From positions 372,001-436,000 of the forward strand of contig CAVRVD010000014.1 in the NCBI GenBank assembly GCA_963724535.1: DNA of 64,000 nucleotides. Reading direction: 5' to 3'. The notes below the pieces were generated by a model. The model made no database searches, was not told the origin of the DNA, and saw nothing but the letters and a program-made list of their open reading frames with translations. The position numbers and the translations under genes were made by a program. Positions 52,183-59,729 of the stretch are shown here, in pieces. This DNA comes from JADJPO01 sp963724535 (lineage in GTDB: Bacteria > Actinomycetota > Actinomycetes > Actinomycetales > Kineosporiaceae). How positions within the stretch are numbered: position 1 is the stretch's first letter; every line of letters starts with the position of its first letter.

Positions 52183-52700
52183 GCGCCGCCGGCGAGATGC
52201 ACGCGCAGCCGCTCGATGAAGCGCGCCTGGGCCGCCACGATCCGCTGCTGCGCGTCGTCCAGCTCGAACCAGGCCACCCGGTCGAACTCGGGGAAGGACT
52301 GCATCCGGCCCGAGCGGGGCGGCCACTCCAGCTCGAAGGTGTTGCTCACCGCGTCGGCCGGGTCCAGGTCACCCTCGACCGCCCAGGCGGTGACAACCTT
52401 GTTGTTCGCCTGGACCACCTCGCCCAGGGGCAGGAATGCCGCCGGCGGCACGGGTGGCAGCGGCACGCCGATCTCCTCGACATACTCGCGGCGGGCCGCC
52501 TCGAAGGGGTCCTCGTCGCCGTGGTACCCGCCCTTGGGGATGGACCAGGCACCGACGTCGCGTCGCTGCCACAGCGGTCCGCCCATGTGGCCGAGCAGCA
52601 CCTGGGGACCCGGGGCGCCGGCGCGCCGGAACAGCAGGAGACCGGCACTGAACCGGCGCGGCTTCACCGTTCTGGCCCGCGGCCTCGACGTGCCCGACAT
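52179..52700 (-). CDS. NUDIX hydrolase
   Basis: 173 residues. The NUDIX box GGYHGDEDPFEAARREYVEE (Gx5Ex7REUxEExGU) is complete near 64-86. GLLLFRR and SIPKGG flank it, and PPVPPAAFLPLGEV follows. The latter resembles NUDIX proteins that act on diadenosine polyphosphates or inositol/polyphosphate-linked compounds. The ATG at 52698-52700 has GGAGGAG 4 nt upstream, preferred over 52730. The neighbour CYTH-CHAD gene suggests a phosphate-polymer context. Confidence 0.88.
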   Translation of the reverse strand: MSGTSRPRARTVKPRRFSAGLLLFRRAGAPGPQVLLGHMGGPLWQRRDVGAWSIPKGGYHGDEDPFEAARREYVEEIGVPLPPVPPAAFLPLGEVVQANNKVVTAWAVEGDLDPADAVSNTFELEWPPRSGRMQSFPEFDRVAWFELDDAQQRIVAAQARFIERLRVHLAGGA

Positions 52701-52819
52701 CGTCTCCTCCCGTCCTCGGCCCCGGGCCATGCCCGGTGCCCTGTGCTCGGTCCGGTCACGGTGAGAGTAGCCACCGGCTCGGCGACCCGGTGCAGGTCGG
52801 GCGGCGCGTGTCGCCTGGT

Positions 52820-52838
52820 GGTTGCCCTATATGCAACC
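52820..52838. promoter_or_regulatory. Inverted repeat upstream of the choline dehydrogenase gene
   Basis: GGTTGC (52820-52825) and GCAACC (52833-52838) flank CCTATAT. TACGAT (52854-52859) downstream could be a -10 box. The symmetric site in a 230-nt gap is a likely operator for the betA-like operon; the binder is unknown (BetI-like and IclR proteins are options). Confidence 0.5.
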
Positions 52839-52930
52839 CGTTCCGCCTGACGCTACGATCAGACCTCTCGGCAGGGCCGCGAATGGGCGAGGTGGACTGT
52901 GACGCGGTGGGTCGGTCAGGTGGCAGCAGC

Positions 52931-54646
52931 GTGACATCCCACTACGACTGCGTGCTTGTCGGCGGTGGGTCGGCCGGATCGGCGCTGGCCAACCGGCTCA
53001 GTGCCGACGGCACCCGTTCGGTGCTGGTGCTTGAGGCAGGGCGCCGGGACCACCCCTGGGACGTCTTCATCCGGATGCCGGCCGCGCTGACCTACCCCAT
53101 CGGTAGCCGGTTCTACGACTGGAAGTACACCTCCGAGCCCGAGCCGAACATGCACGGCCGACGGGTCTACCACGCCCGGGGCAAGGTGCTCGGCGGGTCG
53201 AGCTCGATCAACGGCATGATCTTCCAGCGCGGCAACCCGATGGACTTCGAGCGGTGGGCGGCCGATCCGGGGATGGGCACCTGGGACCACGCGCACTGCC
53301 TGCCCTACTTCAAGCGGATGGAGAACTGCCTCGCGGCCGCGGCGGGGGACCCGTGGCGGGGTCGGTCCGGCCCGTTGGCGCTGGAGCGTGGCCCGGCGAC
53401 CAACCCGCTGTTCGGAGCCTTCTTCGAGGCGGTGCAGCAAGCCGGCTACCCGCTGACCGAGGATGTCAACGGCTACCGGCAGGAGGGCTTCGCTGCGTTC
53501 GACCGCAACGTGCACCGCGGCCGGCGACTGTCCGCCTCGGTCGCCTACCTGCACCCGGTCGAGTCCCGCCCCAACCTGACGGTGCGCACCTCGACCATGG
53601 TGACCCGAGTGCTGTTCAGCGGCAGCCGGGCCACCGGTGTGGAGACTGTGCGACTCTCCCCCCTCGGCGCCGTGCGTCGTGGCGTCGAGCGGATCAGCGC
53701 CGGGGAGGTGATCCTGTGCGGCGGGGCGGTCAACACCCCGCAGCTGCTTCAGCTCTCCGGGGTCGGTCCGGCTGATCTCCTGCGGCCGTTGGGGATCGAC
53801 CTGGTTGCCGACCGCCCCGGCGTCGGGGAGAACCTTCAGGACCACCTGGAGGTGTACATCCAGCACGCCTGCACGCAGCCGGTGTCGATGCAGCCCTACC
53901 TCGCGCACCGCTACAAGCCCCTGGTCGGCGCGAAGTGGCTGCTCGGCCGGACCGGCCCGGGGGCCACCAACCACTTCGAGGGCGGCGGGTTCATCCGCAG
54001 CAATGCCGACGTCGCCTACCCCAACCTGATGTACCACTTCCTGCCGATCGCGATCCGCTACGACGGCTCGCAGCCTCCCGGTGGGCATGGCTACCAAGTG
54101 CATGTCGGGCCGATGTACTCCGATGCCCGCGGGTCGGTCCGGATCCGCAGCACGGACCCCAGCGTCCATCCGGAGCTGCGCTTCAACTACCTGTCCACCG
54201 ACACCGACCGTCGCGAGTGGGTGGAGACCGTTGAGGTCACCCGGCACCTCATGAGCCGGCCGGCGATGGCTCCGTTCAACGGTGGTGAGATCTCGCCCGG
54301 ACCGACGGTGGGCACCCCGCAGGAGATCATCGACTGGGTCGGCCGTGACGCGGAGACGGCGCTGCACCCTTCGTGCACCGCGAAGATGGGCACCGGTCCT
54401 GACGCGGTGGTCGACCCGCTGACCATGGGCGTCCACGAGGTCGACGGGCTGCGGGTGGTGGACGCCTCGGCGATGCCATACGTGACCAACGGCAACATCT
54501 ATGCCCCGGTGATGATGCTGGCGGAGAAGGCCGCCGACCTGATCATGGGCGCCGAACCCCTTGCCCCCGAACCCATCCCGTTCTACCGGCACGACCCGAA
54601 CCAGACCAGCACGAGCAGCCCGAAGGCCGCGGGAGGTACGCCATGA
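52931..54646 (+). CDS. betA: GMC-family choline dehydrogenase-like enzyme
   Basis: 571 residues. The N-terminal FAD motif is DCVLVGGGSAGSALANRL. The GMC signatures are ARGKVLGGSSSINGMIFQRG and GGAVNTPQLLQLSGVGP, and the catalytic His is in ALHPSCTAKMG, the choline/BetA-type sequence. It would oxidise choline to betaine aldehyde, though other alcohols are possible for GMC enzymes. The GTG at 52931 begins at the family's usual position; ATG 52883 is the alternative. It is coupled to the MetF-like gene (ATGA). No betB lies nearby. Confidence 0.85.
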   Translation: MTSHYDCVLVGGGSAGSALANRLSADGTRSVLVLEAGRRDHPWDVFIRMPAALTYPIGSRFYDWKYTSEPEPNMHGRRVYHARGKVLGGSSSINGMIFQRGNPMDFERWAADPGMGTWDHAHCLPYFKRMENCLAAAAGDPWRGRSGPLALERGPATNPLFGAFFEAVQQAGYPLTEDVNGYRQEGFAAFDRNVHRGRRLSASVAYLHPVESRPNLTVRTSTMVTRVLFSGSRATGVETVRLSPLGAVRRGVERISAGEVILCGGAVNTPQLLQLSGVGPADLLRPLGIDLVADRPGVGENLQDHLEVYIQHACTQPVSMQPYLAHRYKPLVGAKWLLGRTGPGATNHFEGGGFIRSNADVAYPNLMYHFLPIAIRYDGSQPPGGHGYQVHVGPMYSDARGSVRIRSTDPSVHPELRFNYLSTDTDRREWVETVEVTRHLMSRPAMAPFNGGEISPGPTVGTPQEIIDWVGRDAETALHPSCTAKMGTGPDAVVDPLTMGVHEVDGLRVVDASAMPYVTNGNIYAPVMMLAEKAADLIMGAEPLAPEPIPFYRHDPNQTSTSSPKAAGGTP

Positions 54647-55491
54647 GGAGCTTGCTGGCCGGACGCAACAGGGCCGCCGAGCGGCGGCTGCTGGAGTCGG
54701 TGCGCTACGAGGTGATCCCGACGACGACCATCGAGGACAAGGTGCTCGCCGCCGTCCCGCTGGACGTGACGATGACGGTGACCGCCTCCCCGGTCAAGGG
54801 TCTGGAGCCGACCCTGGAGCTGGCCGAACGGCTGGCCAAGCATGGTTATCGCGTGGTGCCGCACATCGCCGCTCGGCTGCTGCGCGGCGAGAACCACTTG
54901 GCCGAGGTGGTGACCAGGCTGCAGAACGCCGAGATCACCGAGATCTTCCTGCCGGCCGGAGACGCCGACCCGCCGGCCGGGTCGTGGGCAGCCGCGCTGC
55001 CCGCCCTGGAGGCGCTGACCCGGCTCGGCCGGCCGATCCCGCAGGTGGGCATCACCGGCTACCCGGAGAGTCACCCGACCATCGACGACGACGTGACCGT
55101 GCAGGCCATGTGGGACAAGCGCTCGCACGGGACCGAGATCATCTCCAACCTCTGCTTCGACCCGGAGCGGATCTCCGCGTGGGTGCAGCGGGTCCGCAAG
55201 CGCGGCGTCGTCCTGCCGGTCAAGATCGGTGTGGCGGGACCGGTGGAGACCACGAAGCTGCTCACCATGGCCACCAAGGTCGGGGTGGGGGAGTCGACCC
55301 GGTTCCTGACCAAGCACAAGGGCTGGGTGGCGCATCTGACCACACCCGGGTACTCGCCCGAGCGGCTGGTCTCCCGGGTCGCCGCCTCGGTCGGAGACCC
55401 GCAGTACGGCGTGGCCGGACTGCACATCTTCACCTTCAATCAGGTGGCTGAGACCGAGGTGTGGCGGGGGAAGCTGCTGGCCGAGCTGTGA
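54643..55491 (+). CDS. Methylenetetrahydrofolate reductase-like protein
   Basis: A 282-residue TIM barrel of the MetF superfamily: YEVIPTTTIEDKV at the start, LPAGDADPPAGSW, VGITGYPESHP and the C-terminal GLHIFTFNQV. It is the diverged group that is found beside methyltransferases for methylated amines and betaines, not the main MetF. Paired with the choline dehydrogenase gene by a 4-nt overlap, it probably handles the methyl groups as CH2- or CH3-THF. The corrinoid operon lies 3.6 kb to the right. Confidence 0.8.
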   Translation: MRSLLAGRNRAAERRLLESVRYEVIPTTTIEDKVLAAVPLDVTMTVTASPVKGLEPTLELAERLAKHGYRVVPHIAARLLRGENHLAEVVTRLQNAEITEIFLPAGDADPPAGSWAAALPALEALTRLGRPIPQVGITGYPESHPTIDDDVTVQAMWDKRSHGTEIISNLCFDPERISAWVQRVRKRGVVLPVKIGVAGPVETTKLLTMATKVGVGESTRFLTKHKGWVAHLTTPGYSPERLVSRVAASVGDPQYGVAGLHIFTFNQVAETEVWRGKLLAEL

Positions 55492-55501
55492 GCCCACCGG
55501 G

Positions 55502-56359
55502 CTAGCCTGCCGCCCAACGGTCCAGGTCGTCCTGGCTGCCGAGGAAGACGTTGCGGTCCACGGTCTCGACCCCGTACTGCCACAGCATCGGGCGGTCCCA
55601 GCCGGCAGGCAGCGGGCCCATCGGGGCGTCGTGGTCGAACAGCCACAGCGGGTTGGCCGCGAACGAGGTGTCATCCCCGGCGCATTCGCGCCACCAGTCG
55701 GTCTTGACGTAGACGACCGCGTCTCGTCCGCTGAGGTCGCGGTAGGTGGTGGTGAAGTCGCGGATCCAGGCGACCATCTGCGGCGGGGTCTTGCCGTAGC
55801 AGGGCCGGTCGGGGTCGCTGGGGTTGCGCTCCAGGTCCAGGGCGCCGGGCAGGGTGCGGCCGTCGTCGCTCCAGCCGCCGCCGTTTGCGACGAAGTGGCG
55901 TGCCTGCGCGGCGCCGGAGGAGTTCGCCGGGCGGGCGTAGTGGTAGGCGCCGGTGGACATGCCCACCGCCCTGGCGCCGTCGCGTTGGGCCGTGAAGTAG
56001 CGGTTGGTCCAGGTGGTGCCCTCGGTGGCCTTGACGAACGCGAAGGCGACGCCGGAGGTCGCCCACCGCGGCCAATCCACCGTCGGCTGGTAGGCCGAGA
56101 CATCGATGCCTTCGATGCTGGCGGTCGTGCTGGAGGCGGTGGCGCTCGGGGTGACGGCGGGGCTCCTCGTGATGGGTGGCGCCACCGAGGATGCGGACGC
56201 CGAGGATGCGGGCGCCGCGGATGCGGACGCCGCGGCTGTGTAGGTCGCGGATGTGTCCGTGGCGGGTGCCGGCGCGGTGGAGCGTAGGCCGTCCGCGCAG
56301 CCAGCCGACGACGCAGCCAGGACCGCGGCGAGCGGGAGGGCGGGCCGCAGGCGGCGCAT
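55502..56359 (-). CDS. GH25-family lysozyme-like lipoprotein
   Basis: 285 residues. The signal ends in a lipobox (AASSAGC), followed by a 60-residue Ser/Ala/Thr/Pro linker. The GH25 catalytic domain (about 84-285) has GIDVSAYQPTVDW with the first acid, LDLERNPSD with catalytic Asp/Glu, and YTWxW-like aromatic positions (KTDWWREC). It should cut the glycan of peptidoglycan at the cell surface. It has the SOS-linked HNH gene upstream on the same strand (28 nt), so readthrough from the LexA-controlled promoter is possible. Confidence 0.85.
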   Translation of the reverse strand: MRRLRPALPLAAVLAASSAGCADGLRSTAPAPATDTSATYTAAASASAAPASSASASSVAPPITRSPAVTPSATASSTTASIEGIDVSAYQPTVDWPRWATSGVAFAFVKATEGTTWTNRYFTAQRDGARAVGMSTGAYHYARPANSSGAAQARHFVANGGGWSDDGRTLPGALDLERNPSDPDRPCYGKTPPQMVAWIRDFTTTYRDLSGRDAVVYVKTDWWRECAGDDTSFAANPLWLFDHDAPMGPLPAGWDRPMLWQYGVETVDRNVFLGSQDDLDRWAAG

Positions 56360-56387
56360 CGTCCTGTTCTACCAGCGATCGGCGCGA

Positions 56388-58174
56388 CTAGAAGGGAGCT
56401 GGGGCGTCGCCGAGCGCCGCGGCTCGTAGGGGTGGCGGCAGCGCGTACTCGTCGGTGAGGGTGATGTGCTGTCCGGTGGGGGTGGTCCAGGTCAGAGTGC
56501 CGGTGGCGGGGTCGCGGACCGGGGCGAAGCCGGCGCGGTGCTTGAGCCGGTGGTGGTGACGGCACAGGGCGATGAGGTTGGTCTCGCAGGTCGGGCCGCC
56601 GGCGCCGTGGGGAGAGACGTGGTCGAGGTCGCATGCCTGAGCGGGGCGCCGGCAGCCGGGGAAGCGGCAGGTGACATCGCGGGCCTGGACCAGAGCGGTG
56701 GTCATCGGGCTCGGGGCGTACGTGGGGTCGTGGGCCGCACGGCCGACCCCGAGGATCTGTCCGAGGACCGGTCCGGTGACCTCTCCAGTGGTGGCCGAGT
56801 CGGGGGTGTCGTCGACGTAGACGCAGCGCCACGTGGCCTGGGCGCCGTGCTCGAGCAGGATCTGGCGGACCAGCGCGGCGGGGATCAGCCCGTGCCCGGC
56901 CAGCTCGGCCGGGGCGCTGGAGCGGCCGAGCAGCATCGCCAGGGGCACGGTCACGTTGAGGGTGACGCTCGGGTGCACACCCCCGCGCACGCTCGCGGCT
57001 GCGCTGCTCGTGTCGGTGCTGTCGCTGCTCGTACCGCTGCTGTCGGTGCTGGTCGAGTCGGTGCTGGTCGAGTTGGTGCTGGTCGAGTCGGTGTGGGGCT
57101 GGTCGAGAAGGGTGTCCGGGTGCTCGGCGGCGGCCCGCAGGGTGTCCAGGACGACGTCGGCGCGGTTGACGCGTCCGTGAAGGACCTCCCGACCACGCGC
57201 GTCTGGGTCGCGCGTGTCGGCGAGTGCGGCGAGGACGTCGACCGCGGCACGGGCGGTGGCGAGGGTCTCGGCGTCCGCGGTCAGGGTCATCTGGGACAGC
57301 CCCCGGCCGAGGGAGCGGAACCGCAGGGTGCGGGTGCGGGCCTCGTCCTCGCTCTGCTGGGAGTGGTTGTCGGGATCGTGCCGGGCGATCACCCGGTCGA
57401 CCAGCTGGGCCAGCTGGGCCCGGGTCAGCCGGAACGCGCTCGTGAGCACGTCCTGCTCGACGCGCATCCGGGTCGCGGCGTCGCTGATGCAGCCGGTCTG
57501 CTCGGCGACGTAGCGGGCCTTGGCGGCATCGATCCGTCCGGCGAGCAGGGCGGTGTGCAGCGTGGGGTGGTCATCGGGCAGGGTCCGGGCCAGGTCCATG
57601 CGCTGCCGGACGGCGTACTCGCTGATCCCGCACACCACTGCCACCTCGGCCACGGCGGAGCGGGTACCGAGATCGGCGGCCTCGGTGAACGCCTCGGCCT
57701 GCGGCTCGCCCTCGAGGACGAACGGCAGCAGTTGGGCCAGCTGCTGGGCTTCGCGGCGGGCGGCGAGAGCGTCGACCAGGTCGCCCTGCAGCAGCTCCAG
57801 CCACGAGCCGAGCCGCTGGGCCGCCGAACAGGCCTGCACCAGCATCGCCTCGGGCAGGTCATGGGCCCGCTCCGACACCACCCCGAGCGCAACCGCCAGT
57901 CCCGCGCCGGGGGAACGAGCGGAGACAGGGCCTCGGTCAGCAGCTGCACCTGCGGCGCGCTGGGTGAAGGGCCGGCTGTGTCGCTGAGAGTGTCGCCGGT
58001 GGTGCGGGTTCCGACCGGTGCGCCCAGGGCCGACTCCCATACCAGCCGCTGCGCTGTCCGCGTCCGCAGCATCTCGACCTCTGCCTCCAGTTCTGCCACC
58101 CGGGCGCGCAACACCGCCGTCTCGGCGGCAGGGTCGCGGTCGAGGTCAGGGTCGGTCACGGCCAGCGGGGGCAT
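56388..58174 (-). CDS. DUF222-HNH endonuclease (13E12 family), apparent frameshift
   Basis: The C-terminal HNH motif is CRFPGCRRPAQACDLDHVSP followed by NLIALCRHHHRLKH. The DUF222 domain runs before it from about 57880 down to 56950. The N-terminal part, from the ATG at 58174 (GAGG upstream, LexA box 14 nt before), is in another frame: a coiled coil (AELEAEVEMLRTR) leads to LLTEALSPLVPPA. The body continues GLAVALGVVSERAHDLPEAM in the -1 frame, so one base is missing near the C5 run at 57909-57913. Without correction the body could only start at GTG 57881 (497 residues). A 15-bp repeat at about 57046-57095 encodes DSTSTNSTSTDSTSTD. The 13E12 genes of M. tuberculosis are known LexA targets. 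Confidence 0.75.
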
Positions 58175-58187
58175 GTCCTCGGTCTAT

Positions 58188-58203
58188 TCGAACATATGTT
58201 CGA
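58188..58203. promoter_or_regulatory. LexA-binding SOS box
   Basis: TCGAACATATGTTCGA is a perfect 16-bp palindrome that matches the actinobacterial/Bacillus LexA consensus CGAACnnnnGTTCG, with the flanking T and A that mycobacterial sites prefer. It ends 14 nt before the HNH gene's ATG, so it would block that promoter until DNA damage. The pentapeptide gene in the other direction starts 132 nt away and could also be affected. Confidence 0.88.
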
Positions 58204-58258
58204 TGCCAACCCGAATCGAGTGGATCGCGGTGGCGGAGCGATCGGGGAGACTGTCGGG

Positions 58259-58330
58259 ATGCTGGTCCGTCGCGTGGTGGCCGGCGACGCCGAGGCGATC
58301 GCCCGGGTCCTCGTCGTGACAGCGCGGTGA
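58259..58330 (+). pseudogene. Remnant of a GNAT acetyltransferase N-terminus (or 23-residue leader ORF)
   Basis: ATG at 58259 with GGGA upstream opens MLVRRVVAGDAEAIARVLVV, which looks like the first strand and helix of a GNAT domain (IRxATxxDAEAIAxL). It stops at 58328-58330, five bases before the GTG of the next gene. The rest of a GNAT gene is absent. Confidence 0.4.
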
Positions 58331-58334
58331 CGGC

Positions 58335-59096
58335 GTGAACGCCGCCGTCCCGCTCGCCGCCGACTGCGGAGCCTGTCGGGCGTTGTGCTGCATCGGCCCG
58401 GGGTACGTCGCCTCGGCGGACTTCGCCCACACCAAGGCACCCGGGGTGCCGTGCCACCATCTGGACGGCGAGGCGCGTTGTGCGATCCACCCCCAACTGC
58501 GTCAGCGCGGATACGCCGGGTGCGTCGCCTACGACTGCCTGGGTGCCGGGCAACGGGTGGTGGCCGCGCTGAGGGACGCGCCGGTGTCCGAGCTCGTCGC
58601 GGCGCTCCATCTGCTGCTCCCCGTGCACGAGATGCTCTGGTACCTGACCGATCTCCTGGCACGAACGCGGGACCCGTGGTTGACGTCGATGGCCGATCGG
58701 CTGCTCGCCCTCGCCGATGGTGTGCCGGCGCCGGCGGACGTGGCGGCGGCCCGGGCGGAGGTGGGGCCCGCTCTGCGCCGGGTGAGCCAGTCGGTCCGGG
58801 AGGCCTCCGGGTGGCCGCTGCGCGACCTGGTAGGGGCCGAGCTGGCCGGCGCCCGCCTGCGTGGTGCGGATCTGCGGGCGGCCTGCCTGCGTGGGGCCAC
58901 GCTGATCGGAGCCGACCTGCGCGGGTCGGATCTACGACTGGCCGACCTGATCGGTGCGGACCTACGGGGCGCGGACCTGCGCGGCGCGGATCTCAGCACG
59001 GCGCTGTGCCTCATCCGGACCCAGGTGGGCTCGGCACACGGCGACAGCGCCACCCGCCTCCCGGCTCGCCTGAGTCACCCGGTGCACTGGCGATGA
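58335..59096 (+). CDS. Cysteine-cluster and pentapeptide-repeat protein
   Basis: 253 residues. The N-terminal 70 carry a cysteine-rich module (C11, C14, C18, C19, C40, C49, C63, C68) similar to YkgJ-type metal-binding clusters. A helical middle follows, and residues about 162-222 are pentapeptide repeats (AxLRG: GADLRAACLRGATLIGADLR), folding into a right-handed beta-helix. Pentapeptide proteins of the MfpA/Qnr type mimic DNA and protect gyrase; the repeat here is short (about 10-11 units), so that role is only a possibility. The SOS box lies in the same upstream gap. Confidence 0.8.
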   Translation: MNAAVPLAADCGACRALCCIGPGYVASADFAHTKAPGVPCHHLDGEARCAIHPQLRQRGYAGCVAYDCLGAGQRVVAALRDAPVSELVAALHLLLPVHEMLWYLTDLLARTRDPWLTSMADRLLALADGVPAPADVAAARAEVGPALRRVSQSVREASGWPLRDLVGAELAGARLRGADLRAACLRGATLIGADLRGSDLRLADLIGADLRGADLRGADLSTALCLIRTQVGSAHGDSATRLPARLSHPVHWR

Positions 59097-59107
59097 CGCC
59101 CGGCCGG

Positions 59108-59704
59108 TCAGGATGCCAAGGCCTCGCTCACCAGGCGGGCCAGGCCGTCGCGCAGTCCTTCCTCTCCCGTGGGGATCACGGTCAGGGGCAGACCGAGTAC
59201 CCCTGCTGCGCCCTGCGCCGCCCGGCGCAGATCGGCGGTGGGCGACTGGGCGAGCCAGATCACTCGGGTGTAGTGGCGGAAGTAGTCCTCGCGCAGCTCA
59301 GGGTGACGGTCGAGGCCGAGCTCGACGACCACGCTGCGGTGGAACGAGGCGACCAGGTAGTCGGTGAGCAGATAGGTGCCCGGTTCCTGCGCCAGCAGCG
59401 CTGCGATCCGTGGCGCGCCGGCGAACACGTCGTAGCAGTGCGCCCCGCGCAGCCGGGCCAGTCCGAGCCGCTCGCAGACCGTGTCCAGCGCGCCGTAGGT
59501 GCCGCAGTCGGCGTACGCCACCGCCAGCCGCGGGTATAGCTCGGTCAGCTCGTCGGCCAGCCGTTCCACCGCACCGGCGATCCGCTCGGGTCGGTTGTGC
59601 AGCAGCGGTGGCAGGGGGTGGACGGCGACCGGCCACCGGTGCTGCGCGGCGATCGTCGCGACCGGCCGGGCGATCGCCCCGCAGGCGATGACGCCGAGCC
59701 GGGT
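59108..59704 (-). CDS. DUF1638 family protein, start codon not found
   Basis: The family match begins at GVIACGAI (about 59692) and continues with PLPPLLHNRPERIAGAV, YADCGTYGALD, HCYDVFAG and TYLLTDYLVASFHRSV to the stop at 59108, a normal length of about 200 residues. DUF1638 genes usually sit beside corrinoid methyltransferase genes, as here. The coding pattern starts soon after the ASKHA stop (59730), yet the frame has no ATG, GTG or TTG between 59570 and 59890. The ATG at 59888-59890 would overlap the ASKHA gene by 160 nt, and GTG 59569 would remove 40 conserved residues. A rare start codon or a small sequence error may explain this. The given start is nominal. Confidence 0.75.
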   Translation of the reverse strand, partial: TRLGVIACGAIARPVATIAAQHRWPVAVHPLPPLLHNRPERIAGAVERLADELTELYPRLAVAYADCGTYGALDTVCERLGLARLRGAHCYDVFAGAPRIAALLAQEPGTYLLTDYLVASFHRSVVVELGLDRHPELREDYFRHYTRVIWLAQSPTADLRRAAQGAAGVLGLPLTVIPTGEEGLRDGLARLVSEALAS

Positions 59705-59729
59705 GCCCGGTCGCCCTGGCCCGTCCGGT

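Noticed and set aside
52701..52930. Cobalamin or other riboswitch upstream of the betA-like gene
   Set aside because: No B12-box or other riboswitch core was found here or in the 53-nt gap of the corrinoid operon; only an inverted repeat.
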